Origin: Maratus speciosus | Lineage: Eukaryota; Arthropoda; Arachnida; Araneae; Salticidae | DNA: 64,000 bases | Reading direction: 5' to 3' | NCBI GenBank assembly: GCA_963932465.1 | Contig: OZ010795.1 | Coordinates: 471,872,806 to 471,936,805, forward strand | Shown here: positions 48,000 to 59,460 of the stretch, in pieces | Layout of the letters: every line of letters starts with the position of its first letter | Numbering within the stretch: the stretch's first letter is position 1 | Made by a program: the position numbers and the translations under genes | The notes under the pieces: model-generated | The model's database searches: none | What the model was told of the DNA's origin: nothing | What the model saw: only the letters and a program-made list of their open reading frames with translations

Positions 48000-49150
48000 C
48001 TGTTCCACGTGCTTGTTTTGTTTGGGCCGAATGAGGGCATTTAAATCTGAGCGATAGCGCACATTATATTGCAAACTGTTTTTACGGCATACTGCATCTC
48101 CATCTATCTCTTTCCTCCGTGAATAATAGTAAATTTTATTTTACCCAAGAACTTTTTGTTCCAGAATCTTTTTTATCGAAAATGACGTCTAATTCACCTG
48201 CTATGCGTACTTACTCAAAACTTTTCATCATGTTATATTAAGAAATACTCGAGAGTTTTCTTTTTATTTCTAATAAGCCGCCATATTAATTTTTCTATTC
48301 TTAATTTTTTTTCCTGTTTCACGTCAAAATATTTCAATTGAAAATTGTTTAAGAGAAAATATTATTCCGGGTTTTGATTTTCTCTTGGCAACAATTAAAG
48401 AAATATTGGTAAATGTTATGGAAAAATGTCACATTATTCTCTATGAAAATAATGAACTTTTCTATTTTTAAGCAAAATATTTGAATAAAATAAATAAAAT
48501 ATTGCCTATTTTTAATTCTGGGCTAAAATCCATCTATATGCAAAGATATAAATGCATTAACTCCTCCGTTTTGACGTTGGCTTTTCTCAAACATTATACA
48601 CGCAATTATACTAATATTATTAGGACCAAATACGTTGCTAGGCAACAGATGAAAGAAAAGAAAAAAAAGGAAATATGTATTATGTCAAATTGATAAAACA
48701 AAATGCTTTATATTATTGGAAAACATGCATAAAATTCCCCCAAAAATTATAAACCTAATTAAAAAAATCTCGCAAATATATTGACAAAATTTCAAACTAA
48801 TTGCAATAATATAATAATTTTATTTAAAAATTTCAGCATTCAAAATTTACCATTTAAACCCATTTTTAATATGAGCCATTTCTTTCAACAAATGAAAATC
48901 TGAAAATCGTCTGACTTGCCATAGAAAAGCATTATAGAGCAAAATAAAATGTTCTATATATTCCGAACGAATGAACCAAATTTAACCAAAAACTATACAG
49001 CTAAATCTGGGGACCTCACCAACATGCATCCTTAATTTCAAGCTAATCGGATGCTTTTTACGGCAGTTATCGCGGGACAGACAGACTAACAAACAAACAG
49101 ACAGACGGAAACCAAAAACTTTTCGGGTCTCCACAGTAAGCCTTCACTGA
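48000..49150. other. Unassigned, ends in CAGACAGAC-rich motif
   Basis: No gene seen. GACAGACAGACTAACAAACA, then AACAGACAGACGGA near 49078 is related to the motifs beside other arrays in the window. Confidence 0.4.
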
Positions 49151-49159
49151 CGTTTCGGC

Positions 49160-49456
49160 AATTATTTTAACACAATCAAACTGATTGGTAAAGTTATCAT
49201 ACGAATTGAATATTTCCAACTGAGCGAAAAAGTACCTAGACTAGGAATCGAACCCAGATCCTTGGAATAAAAGGCCAATGTTTTACCGTTTCAGCTAAAT
49301 GGGCCGACAGCCAGCCAGTATATTTCGCTCAGAAAACCTTATTGGTAATAACATCTGGTCAGTAATGTAGACAGCTCAACAGAACAAACCGCAGGTATAG
49401 GAACTTCATATAAACGATGGATACGTAGATGAACTCTTATTTTAACACAATCAAAC
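49160..49456 (-). mobile_element. tRNA-derived SINE-like repeat, family II, minus copy
   Basis: On the minus strand a tRNA-like segment (about 49304-49232; TTTAGCTGAAACGGTAAAAC, then GGTTCGATTCCTAG) is flanked by body sequence on both sides. TTATTTTAACACAATCAAAC is present at both 49163 and 49437, so units are joined in tandem or flanked by a target duplication. Confidence 0.6.
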
Positions 49457-49501
49457 TACAGCGTCTAGAATATATAGTCTGGAAGTCGGCTATTCCAGTA
49501 A

Positions 49502-51110
49502 TCTCTCTATTCTAAAAAAAAGTATCTACCGCTGTCACCGCCGCCGCCGGTTTTGAATTTTTTGTGACCGGAGGTCTTTCTTCGTTAATATTAAGAAAAA
49601 TAATGCATACAAAAATATGAAAATCGGTAGTATTATACAGAAATGTTTCATAAATACGCTGATGCAGACAGTTTTCAAATCGAAGAATTATTTTAAGAAA
49701 TATTTAATGTTAAAGTTGGACAAAATCGTTCCACTAAAAAAGTTTCACAGGAGCAAAAACTATTCATGGGAATTTAATCATTTTAGATCATTTTATACGT
49801 TTGAAGTTCCCGGTGTGCAGACTGTATTTCTTTTTTTTAATTTGACTCATTTTTGAGGTTTTATTTTTATTTTAAATTCAAATTTTCAGCATTTCTAGAG
49901 ATAGTTTTACATATTTTAGAACGTGATATTAATTTAAACTCTTGCCAACTGTATAAACAGCGCAAACAATAATGTTTGCTTCAAATAAAAAAAAATATTT
50001 ATGCGTGTAAATAAATTAAAAATTTATTTACGCGTGACTATTATAAACAGAAAAAAAACATTTGGAATTAGAATTAAATAATTATGTACAAAAAGCAGGA
50101 ACTTATTAAAAATTACGTCATAAAAACAATATTTACACGTGAATTTTAAGAGAGAAAGGAAATTGTAAAATAAAAATTTCATTAACATGCGTTAGAAGTC
50201 TTAAATAGGAGAAATTACGTCATATTTACGTCACATTACTGTTATTACATAAAATGAACACAAAATAATATTGTAAAACAGTTTAAATTTAGAAATTGCG
50301 CTAGACATTTATTTGATATTTTGAGAGGATACTTTTCAACTATTTTTGTAAGGAAAGCGCAAATAATATTTCATTTCTAACAAAAGTATTTTCACGTGAA
50401 TATTAAAAAGAGAAAGAATAGTTTGGTCAAAATTACGTCAGATTAAAAACGATTAATTTAAAATGTTTTATTTAAAAGAACTTTCTTTTCGCTTTGTTAA
50501 AAAATACCGGGAGACAAAGACTCTGTTTACTTAATTTCTTTTATATTAGCTTATTTTGAAATGTTTAACTTATTTTACTTAATCAAAGACGAAAACAGTG
50601 ATTGTATCTTTGGTACTACTTAGTTATCCCGTCGACCAAAAATCTATCATTCGCCAAATTATAAGATTAAATGCCAATAATGATTGATCGTAAATGTCGC
50701 ATTAACTTGACTTTAAGCAAGTTACACGTGTCTACGTCATCAAGTTATTTTTATTTCGACGTTTTATTTGTATTTTTATTAATGTTGCACTAATTTATTT
50801 GTTCTTTCGTTATTTAAAATAAAAACTATGTCAATTTGTATAATTTGATGAGTGGTTTGGCGATTTATATAATTTGGCGAAATTGGTCGATTGGATAATC
50901 AAGTAGTACCGCAGCGGATTTGGCCTTAAAATTCCTCAATCAAAGAGAAATTGATAGAAATCCGTTTATAGGGAGATCACCACTGTTTTTTAAATTATAA
51001 TTCAATCTTCCGAAATCTTTTTAAAGCCGATCAAATTAGTGTATTTTTAGAGTCTGCGGTGTCTGAACGGGGGTTGGCGAGCGTAGCTCGTAGGGGGCAG
51101 AGCCCCCTAG
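49502..51110 (+). mobile_element. Non-autonomous Helitron, family A, complete
   Basis: Starts A|TCTCTCTATTCTAAAA and ends GGGGGCAGAGCCCCCTAG|T. The 6-bp GC hairpin abuts the CTAG. The uninterrupted M2 sequence GTAATACTT shows insertion between A and T without duplication. A MITE M5 copy lies inside (50612-50910). The open frame at 49617-49856 has no recognised domain and is part of the repeat. Confidence 0.88.
50612..50910 (+). mobile_element. MITE family M5, copy 3
   Basis: GGTACTACTTAGTTATCCCG to TTGGATAATCAAGTAGTACC, 299 bp, inside the Helitron. Confidence 0.8.
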
Positions 51111-51402
51111 TACTTAAAAATGTGCTAAAATATTGGATCGCTTAAATGTCAAATGATGCTGAAATTCAAAGAGTAGAACGCAGCGACATCTGCTGGAGAT
51201 TTCCTAAAACTCCAAGACGATTTCGTCTAGACGCTGTAATAATGCAATTTTTACATTGAAGTTTTAAAATATACCGTAGATGTCGCTGCGATCGGCTCTT
51301 TGGATTTGAGTACCGTTGTACATTTAAGGGGTACAAATTTTTAGCACTGTTTGGATAGCAGATTTCCTCACTATTTAGGCCATTTAGGCTTAATTTGGCC
51401 AT

Positions 51403-51732
51403 TTATGCCAAGGATCTGGTTTCGATTTCCAGCCTGGGCATTTTTTCGCTCAGTTGGAAATATTCAATTCGTATGATAACTTTACCAATCAGTTTGATTG
51501 TCTTGAAATAATAGTTCATCTACGTATCCATCGTTTATATGGAGTTCCTTTACTTACGGTTTATTCTGTTGAGCTGTCTTCATGACAAACCAGATGTTAC
51601 TACCAATAAGGTTTTCTGAGCGAAATATGCTGGCTGGCTGTCGGCCCAATTAGCTTAAATGGTAAAGCATTGGCCTTGTATGACAAGGATCTGGGTTCGA
51701 TTCCCAGTCTGGGCATTTTCCCGCTGAGTTGG
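51403..51732 (+). mobile_element. SINE-like repeat, family II, plus copy
   Basis: Starts in a broken tRNA-like 3' half (GGTTTCGATTTCCAG), runs through body sequence GTTGGAAATATTCAATTCGT then AGTTCATCTACGTATCC, and enters a second tRNA-like segment at 51644-51715. The tRNA-like part is thus internal to the repeating unit. Confidence 0.65.
51644..51715 (+). other. tRNA-like sequence (not a functional tRNA)
   Basis: TTAGCTTAAATGGTAAAGC gives a D arm, CCTT-GTATGAC-AAGG an anticodon arm, CTGGG-TTCGATT-CCCAG a T arm. The acceptor stem GCCCAAT/TCTGGGC pairs at only five positions. It is best read as the pol III promoter region of the repeat. Confidence 0.6.
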
Positions 51733-51866
51733 ATTTTTAATTTAATTTTTTAATTTTAAGCTATGAGGTATTCGCTACAGCTTTTGCCGGCATGACCTCA
51801 AATGATCTCAAAATGGCGTTATTTCCTTGGAACAACCTTCCTTCACGAGGAAAAAAGGCAGAACCC
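51733..51866 (-). mobile_element. Retroposed fragment with 8-bp target duplication
   Basis: TGAGTTGG stands at 51725-51732 and again at 51867-51874. The SINE body resumes after the second. On the minus strand the insert starts GGGTTCTGCC and ends in an AT-rich tail. Source element unknown. Confidence 0.6.
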
Positions 51867-51904
51867 TGAGTTGGAAATATTCAATTCGTATGATTTACAT
51901 TTAA

Positions 51905-52156
51905 CACGTTGAGTGTTACGGTGACTGACACTGAAGCTGAAAAAAATTACAATATTTTAAATAATTTTTAAAAAAGAATAATCCCGTAATAAATAAAAGG
52001 TAAGTAAATTTTAAATAAATTTTCAGTAATTATTTAAAACAATATGCATATTTTTAGTTTTATATCATATTTTAGATCGTCAGTCATCGGTGAATGACAC
52101 GTTCTAAACGGAAAGTTCAGTGTCAGTCATCAGTGACTGACGTGGCGCTTAACGTG
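51905..52156. mobile_element. TTAA MITE (piggyBac-like)
   Basis: TTAA at 51901-51904 and 52157-52160. Ends CACGTTGAGTG and, inverted, CACGTTAAGCG. GTCAGTCA/TGACTGAC motifs occur near both ends. 252 bp. Confidence 0.75.
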
Positions 52157-52527
52157 TTAACAGGTCTCTGATATAATTGGCCTATGTCGCCAAGGCTATT
52201 CCTGCAATGATCGTTATGATAAAAATGTAGTTGGTAAATTGGTTGACGGAAGTGCTTGTTTGTAAACATTCCCTTTCCTTATTGACGCGACCATCGGAAA
52301 CAATCCCATATTTAAAAAAAGTAGCGTGTGCCTCTATATGAGAGTGGCGACGTACGATGATCAGACTGTGCTTAGACAGACGCATTTGTACAATCATTTT
52401 CAAAATTAGCCATTTTCTATTCCAGAACTTGGAGATACTCTCCTAGATGAGTTCGTCTATGCGAATCAGACAAGTTAACAAGCATTAGCAGGGCAAGAAT
52501 GTCAGGCTCACCAGGATGCTTGGCAAT

Positions 52528-52753
52528 AGAGGATATTCCATCTACGTTTTGATTACGTGGTCAAGGAAAAAATTTCTAGCATAAAGAAGGGAAAGCTCCG
52601 TAGACGTAATGAAAAACCCTCGCCAGCCAGTGAAACAGTTCATGCGGAAAGCAGTAGTAGCCTCCCTTCTTATCAGTTAGAAGTTCTTTGGGTAAATTAC
52701 CGGTATCACGTGACATTTTTCAGCCTCGAACCCAGATTTGGAATAAAGTCCAT
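52528..52753. mobile_element. MITE family M4, copy 2
   Basis: AGAGGATATTCCATCTACG to TTTGGAATAAAGTCC, homologous in inverse orientation to 2107-2332. Confidence 0.6.
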
Positions 52754-52811
52754 TCGTGTTTGTCCCAAATCGCCTCAACCAATCAAACCTTATGTTATAC
52801 CGCCATCAAAG

Positions 52812-52981
52812 ACATACAAGGCCAGTTGATGACGTTTAAAATTCAGAGGAAGTGGATCATCTTTACACGGTGATTGGTACAAAGTCGCAAAATTGTTACG
52901 CTCATCATTTTGTGCTAATCACCGTGTAAAGATGATCCACTCCGTGTGACGCTTTAAACGTCATGAATTGCCCTTGTATGT
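52812..52981. other. Palindrome 1 of a tandem pair
   Basis: Arms run from ACATACAAGG and TGACGTTTAAA through GTGGATCATCTTTACACGG. The loop is ~45 bp. Confidence 0.75.
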
Positions 52982-53011
52982 GGTTGGTCGTGATACAAGG
53001 CAAGTTCAAGC

Positions 53012-53131
53012 CGTTCAAAACGTCACATGTAGTGGATCATTTTTACACTGTGTTTGGCACAAAGCGGCGCACAAAGGTTTTGTGTCAATCGCCGTGTAAA
53101 AATGATCCACTACGTGTGACGTTTTAAAAGG
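53012..53131. other. Palindrome 2 of a tandem pair
   Basis: Arms AAAACGTCACATGTAGTGGA then TCATTTTTACAC mirror on the right. The core GTGGATCATxTTTACAC is shared with palindrome 1. Confidence 0.75.
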
Positions 53132-53142
53132 GATAACCTGGT

Positions 53143-53456
53143 TATAGCGCCTAGAATATATAGTGTGGAAATCGGCTGTCTCTGTAATACTTAAAAAAGC
53201 GCTAAAATATTGTATCCCTTAAATGTGCAATGATACTGCTGCAATATACAGATCGCAGCGACATCTGCAGGATATTTTCTACAACAACAAGAAATTGCTA
53301 GTCTATACAATGTAATACTAGTAATACGTAAATCCCGCAGATGTCGCTGCGATCGACACTTGGGATTTTAGCAGTATCGTCGCACATTTAAGGTATACAA
53401 ATTTTTATCACTGTTTGGATAGCATATTTCCACATTAGGTATTCTAGGTGCTGTAA
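53143..53456 (+). mobile_element. MITE family M2, copy B
   Basis: TATAGCGCCTAGAATATATAG to TATTCTAGGTGCTG, with the GATCGCAGCGACATCTGC / GCAGATGTCGCTGCGATC inner pair. TAACCTGGT and TAACCTGAT flank it, an 8-9 bp duplication with one mismatch. Confidence 0.78.
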
Positions 53457-54890
53457 CCTGATCCTTTATGTCGGTGGTCGCGGTTATACCCCGTATGTCG
53501 CTATTCTCATATCTAGGCTCCCGAAAAAAAGTCTCTCGGTCGCTTGTAGCCTTCGTGTGCAAAAAATGACTATAGACCCATCAACCAATCCGTTAATCGA
53601 AACATTCAGATTAAACAGTATACGGGCGTTCCTGATTTATTACCACTTTCGTATATTGTTTGTGTCAATTGTCACTCATTTACTTCATAGATTTTAATCA
53701 GCCACTGCATTTTAATTAAAGATTTTATTAAATTTGAGATGGAATTTCCTGAGAAAAGTAAGCTTTTGAACTACATTTTCTATCTATAAAAATATTACAT
53801 TTTGTTTTTAAAAATGTTTTTGTAGCAAAAGTATTCATTAATAAAGTTATTAGTAGAACCTTTTGACATGTCTGTGCTACGTTATTTTAAGAAAGATTTT
53901 TAACAATGAGCTTTTATATAAAAAAAAAAAAAATCTCAATAAATTTGATCTCGAAATATAATACACTTTTAAATTTCATTTAGCCGTTCAATAAAATATT
54001 TTTATAGCAAATGTTCAATTTTTAATGTCCGTATGTGTCTTTACAATATCGTTTTATTAAAAATATTATAAAATCCATTTGACGCATCAATTGGTAATGG
54101 AACCATTTAGAAGGAGGACTGAAACTTTCGTCTATTAAGTTTAAAAAGCATTTGCACTTCTAACTAAAATTCTGTGAGCCATCATAAAACTTTCTCTTAT
54201 TTTATTCTAATACATTAATTTAAACAGAGCTGTAATATATAAACAATTCCGAAATACAATGCATTTCCCTGAATTTAACTCTGAAATACAGTGGCCAGTG
54301 GGTAAATAAAGGCGGAAGTTTATCAGCTCCCCCTTTTAAGTATTGAAATATAAAACTGGTGTAACATACATAAATATTTTTAATTAATAACTTGAAATAT
54401 ACAATTTGGTGCATTTCTACACGATAGAAACTGAGATACAACTGAATCATTGCATGTCAAATATACACACCTTTTATCCCTTGAGATTTTGTTAAAACTT
54501 TGATTATGAAGCGTATTTCCATGGTTATAAAACAAAACACTAAAATTATTGTTTTAATCTATTTTATTTAAATATTAACTATTACAACATTTTTCACTAA
54601 AATATGCTACACTTTGAATTGATTGACGACCTTTATCTCAAACTAAATATGATAAAAATTTGGTTAAAAAATTATTTTAAAGTTTTTTTAGTTAGGAACT
54701 TTAACTTGATATGAAACTTTTTTAAAGTCATTTTTTTAAAGTCAAATTTAAATTTGAAATTTCTTAAAAAAGCCGAATATTTTAAATTTTCAAATTGATT
54801 TCATGTTGTTCTATTGCATTTTTTTCGAGTTTCATGAAGTAATCTTAGTGGGGTCAGAAGCTATGGGAAGTACGAGTATAAGTCTATAAT
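53457..54890. other. Unassigned AT-rich region
   Basis: No gene or repeat recognised. Confidence 0.4.
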
Positions 54891-55135
54891 GAGGACATGA
54901 GTTTCAAAACTCGCCTTATCCAAAATTTAAAAAAATAGTTTTCTATATAAATATATTGGTGAACCTGGGTCAGAAAAACAGTACAAACTGAGGAAAAAAA
55001 TTATCGTGTATTTCTGGCATTGTAAAATCTTGGTTTACAATGAAAACCCATGGTCGCAGTCAGAGGTATTTCTCGATTTCCCAAAATTTGATCTTTTGGA
55101 TAAGGCAAGTTTTGAAACTTACGTCCTCATCAGTA
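54890..55135. other. Inverted repeat with ~40-bp arms
   Basis: AGGACATGAGTTTCAAAACT, then CGCCTTATCCAAAATTT is mirrored at 55090-55130 (TTGGATAAGGCAAGTTTTGA). The interior is unassigned. Confidence 0.6.
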
Positions 55136-55601
55136 AAAAATTTAAATTGAATTTCAATATCTTTTCTATTTTATCAGCTGATGACAAAGTAATACAAACT
55201 TTATATAAATACAAAGTAACATTTTTTGCAGTAAACCTTTTCTTTTTCTAAATATACTGGAACATAAACTATAAGAATTGAAAAGTATGGTATTTGATGT
55301 TTCATATAGATCACTTTATATATGCATTATGTATAATTATTTCTTACACATAATACATTGTTACAGCTACTTTATATGCGCTTAATATTTTTACTGTATC
55401 GCTTTATAGATACTTAATAGAGAACTTTAAAATTTCAGATAATAAAATTAAATATAGCCTTTTGATTACTTTGCAACATAAATAGCACATGAAAACATGG
55501 TGTAAAAAAATTAAATTACATGTCATTTTTACATGCATATGTTACATTTTGTGTCAAATGCATTTCCTAGTTTATGTACAAAATATTTTTTGTCAGATAT
55601 A

Positions 55602-56853
55602 GGGGAGAATGGGTACAGTGGGTCTAAGTACATTGTGAACCACCCCTTATATTTTAAGTTTTTAAAACTTTTTTCTTTAGGCTAATGGATTACATCACTG
55701 GATTGATTACTTATAGCCTTCAAAACCTATCTTTAACTCAGAATGAACCATTTTATCCTGACTGGTTGTTTTGAGCTTCTAAAAGTAAAAATTTTCGTCT
55801 TCATACATTACTTTTAGTAATTAAAGGTTATAGATACATAAGAACACAGCTTTTTTAAAAAAGTAAGATACTTGTTTTTATTTAATTTTAAAATTAATAG
55901 GCTTAAAAGAAAGCTTTAAATAACTTTTTTATGAGAATGCATTGAACTTCAACATGGGGTACAGTGAACCACTCGCTTTTGGGGTACAGTGGTCCACAAT
56001 CCACTTTCTTACTGTAATGCAGAATTTTCAAAATATTTAATTGCTTATTCTCTAGAAAGAAATATTGTTTTAAAGTAATTGTTTAGCTGTAAAATAAACA
56101 TAGAAAAATGTCAATTTGACATAGTAAGAAATATTTTGGTTTGTATTTACTGCTTTTAAAAAATATAAAAGTATCCTATTGACTGTAGCCTTTTATTACT
56201 AAAAGAATCTTTGTCAGGGTGTGAAATTTTATTACTTATTTTAGATGCAACATAAAACAAATTTGGAATCAAAACTTTATAGTTATTAATCTGTTATTGA
56301 CGCCAGTGTTATCGTAAAATCACTCTCCAATCCAAAAGTATTTCAGGAAAATTTTAGGCTCATAAGTATGTTGGAGTTTCATTTGCAAATTTTAAGGACG
56401 ATGACTTTAAGTAATAACTTCACCTAATTTGCAATTGTTCCTGCATCTTAATCTGTTATTATTTAAAATAAATATATTTTTTTTTATAATTTTTCTGTTT
56501 TGTATGTTTTGTCTGAAAATGTTACTTTCAACTTTGCATTATGTTATTTTGGAGGTAAAGGGAATATAAAGAGGAATTGATAAATTTATATTGTATTTCA
56601 AATAGTACTCAATAGTGGACCACTGTGCCCACGTGGGTGTACAAGTGTATTCCTTTCTGGGGCACACTGGTCCATTTTATGAACGTATACAAATAAAAAA
56701 AATTTCAATGTATTTGAAACTATATTCTGAAAAAATTCCGAGGCATGTAAAAATGTTTGAAGAATGTTCAAGGATATTTTCAGGCAGATTGGAATTTCCA
56801 TTAAAGAGGAAAACGTAAATTTCAAAACTGGTCCACTGTGCCCCAGTCTTCCC
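55602..56853. mobile_element. 1.25-kb TIR element with GTACAGTGG termini
   Basis: GGGGAGAATGGGTACAGTGG at the left and CCACTGTGCCCCAGTCTTCCC at the right. GGGGTACAGTG recurs internally near 55955 and 55981, and GGACCACTGTGCCCACG near 56615. No transposase frame. A fragment lies at 19385-19645. Confidence 0.65.
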
Positions 56854-57049
56854 AACATCGCAATTTAAACTAAATTTTTAATATATTAGAAAATAAATTA
56901 GATTTGATTCGTTTTCGATTTCAAAAATTCCTTAAACATTTTTTGTTCTTTTTATGCGGTAGCAGACTATGTGTGTAACCAGTTGGTGTAGTAGGATTTA
57001 CTTTAAAGATGACATTACTCTAAGAAATCAAGAGAACATCGGGTACGGA

Positions 57050-57666
57050 AGGGGAAAAAACTAATCGGATGGCCAATCCGAAAACGTTCTATCTTATACA
57101 TGTTAATACTTCAAAATTCGCTATCACATAGACAAAATTAAATGGCAATCATCATGAGGATTCTAAAGATATAAAATACCGTGCATTAGTTCTTGAGATA
57201 TGACTATTGCTAAAATCTTGCAAATCCTGCAAAATGCAGCATAGCACCTTCACCTATAGTGTGATTTACACCAAAATCTAATAGCAACGACTTATCTCAA
57301 CGCCTAACTAAATCCGAAGATAGATGAAAATCCGTGCATTAGTTCTTGATAGAGCTATTGCGGAAATCGTGAAAAATGCAGCATAGCAACGCCATCTGTT
57401 GGGCGATTTACGCCAAAATCAAATCACCGCCAATTTATGTCAGGGACTAACGGAATATGAATTTGTATTCAATTCCGTGCATTACTTCTTAAGATAGATC
57501 GCCCATAAAATTTGTGTCGCATACAGACTGACAGACTCGGACAGATATTTTGTAAAAACAAGTTTTTCGGGATTTTTGATCCCTAAAAGTAAATCCGTCG
57601 AAAACCGGAAGTCGAAAATTTTCACGAATCTAATACTTTCTTCTAGTAAAGATAGAAGAAAGTAAA
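57050..57666 (+). repeat. Minisatellite-bearing repeat, ~143-bp unit, terminal hairpin
   Basis: Two units (GTGCATTAGTTCTTGA..TGCAGCATAGCA) at about 57180-57480 are followed by ACAGATATTTTGTAAAAACA, CCGGAAGTCG and a hairpin TACTTTCTTCT...AGAAGAAAGTA (57630-57661). Confidence 0.7.
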
Positions 57667-57949
57667 AAGAACAGAGATGGAGAAATGTAACTTTTATCTG
57701 ATTATCTACATTTTTTATGTAAAACATAACTTTTAAACACAAAAAAAAGAACTTCAGTTACTTGATTTTAAATAAAGTTGCCAGGAATTGTTTTCCCACT
57801 CTATTTTAACAATCCTAGAGACAAAACCTTATAAAGGAAGAAAATCGCTTGGTAGCGATTTTCGCGCCAAACACATAGCGCTTTTGTTGAATTTCTGAAG
57901 TGCTAAATCAATTTTGATTAAATTTAAATGGGACCAATTTGAGAGCATC

Positions 57950-58905
57950 CTCTTTCAATAATAAAACTAGTCGGATGTGGCATTCAAAAAACTTTCTTCT
58001 ATTTCATACATGTTAATATTTCCTGAAAAATAAAGCATACCAGTGCCACCGGTTAGGCTATTTACACCAAAATCTAATCTGCAACAATTTGTCAAGTTGT
58101 AGCTGAATCTGAAGCTTGATGAAAATCCGTGCATTAGTTTTTGCGGTAGAACTATCGCGGAAATCGTAAAATATCTACATAGCAGCGCCACCTGTTGGTC
58201 AATTTACTCCAAAAACTAATCAGGACCAATTTATATCAGGGACTAATTGAATCTGAAATGTTTATGAAAATTCATGCATTAGTCCTTGAGATACCGTTCT
58301 TGCGGAAATCGTGATAAATGCACCTAGCAGCGCCATCTGTTAGGAAATTTACACTAAAAACTAAACAGTACTAATTTATATCAGGGACTAATTGAATCTG
58401 AAGTTTGGTAAAAATTCGTGCATTAGTTCTTGAGATAGAGCTATTGCGATAATCATGAATAATGCCGCATAGCAGCGCCACCTGTTGGATGATTTACACT
58501 GAAAAGCACCAAATTATATCAAGGACTAACGGAATCGGAAGTTTTACAAAAATCCGTGCATTAGTTCTTGAGATATAGCTATTGCGGAAATCGTGAAAAA
58601 TGCAGCATAGCAGCGCCACCTGTTGCGCGACTTACACCAAAAAGTAATCAGCACCAGTTTATATCAGGTACTAACTGAATATAAAGTTTTATTAAATTCC
58701 ATTCATTAGTTCTTGAGATGGAGCGCCCACAAAATTTGTGTCGCACACAGATGGACACTCTCACATACAGACTCACAGATATTTTGTAAAAACCTGTTTT
58801 TCAGGTTCTCTGACCCTTAAAACGTGTAAATCCATCGAAAACCGGAATTCGAAAACTTTCATGAATCCAATACTTTCTTGTAAAGATAGAAGAAAGTAAA
58901 AAATC
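57950..58905 (+). repeat. Minisatellite-bearing repeat, five ~142-bp units
   Basis: CAGCGCCACCTGTTGG and variants occur at about 58044, 58183, 58328, 58474 and 58612. The same tail and a shortened hairpin (TACTTTCTT...AAGAAAGTA) close it near 58898. It is a sister of 57050-57666. Confidence 0.75.
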
Positions 58906-58930
58906 ACGTGAATCGGTAAACATATATATA

Positions 58931-59385
58931 TACCGGGTGTCCTAAAAAGTACTGACTGATTTTAAAAATCAATAACTTGCAAACGGTGACAGATATTTAA
59001 AAAATTCTTGCAGGAGGGTTATGTATAAGGTCAAAAGTTTTTTTAGTGATTTTCGATTTTAGTTCGAATTACAAACAATAGATGGCGCTGCGATCAATAG
59101 ACTCTAAATTCAGGCTCGATTTTTGGTCCTATCTCTTCTTCCATGCGGAAAAAGGAGATGAAAATGTATTGAGCGGGTGCGAAAGTACCAAAATTCGAGC
59201 CTGAATTTAGTCTATTGATTGCAGCGCCATCTATTGTTTGTAATTCGAACTAAAATCGAAAATAACTGTAAAAATTTTTTTTACCTTATGCATAACCCTC
59301 CTGCAAGAATTTTTTAAAGATCTGTCACCGTTTGCAAGTTATTGATTTTTAAAATCAGTCAGTCCTTTTTAGAACACCCGGTATA
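58931..59385. mobile_element. 455-bp foldback with TACCGGGTGTCC ends
   Basis: TACCGGGTGTCCTAAAAAGT to, inverted, TACCGGGTGTTCTAAAAAGG. The arms (~200 bp each) are nearly exact and include AGATGGCGCTGC and its mirror. TA flanks suggest a mariner-type target. Confidence 0.8.
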
Positions 59386-59460
59386 ATGCATATGCGTCGA
59401 ATTGAGAACCTCTTCTTCTTTTGAAATCTCTTAATAACTCCGTCTTCATGCATCATTATA

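Larger units (their letters stand above)
49462..51400. mobile_element. MITE M2, copy D, split by Helitron
   Basis: 49462-49501 (ACAGCGTCTAGAATATATAG to CCAGTAA) and 51111-51400 (TACTTAAAAATGTGC onward) are contiguous parts of one M2 copy, compared with copies A and B. The gap is exactly the Helitron 49502-51110. Confidence 0.8.
47093..52285 (+). mobile_element. MITE M1 copy split by ~4.7 kb of later insertions
   Basis: Left part 47093-47220 (AATAAGGAAAGGGTTGCTGA, then CGTCACTGTTGGT). Right part 52161-52285 (GGTCTCTGATATAATTGGCC to CCCTTTCCTTATT). The junctions carry similar TCTACATTTGAAC and TTTACATTTAAC, compatible with a ~12-bp target duplication of the inserted SINE-like block. Between 47221 and 49150 are the minisatellite, a GC-rich GGGGGGCTCTGCCCCCC block and unassigned DNA. 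Confidence 0.6.

Noticed and set aside
51644..51715. Functional tRNA gene
   Set aside because: The acceptor stem is imperfect, the anticodon loop is unusual, and the sequence recurs as part of a repeat.
55006..55251. 81-codon plus-strand frame
   Set aside because: It lies across an inverted repeat arm with no splice or domain evidence. Length is within chance for this composition.
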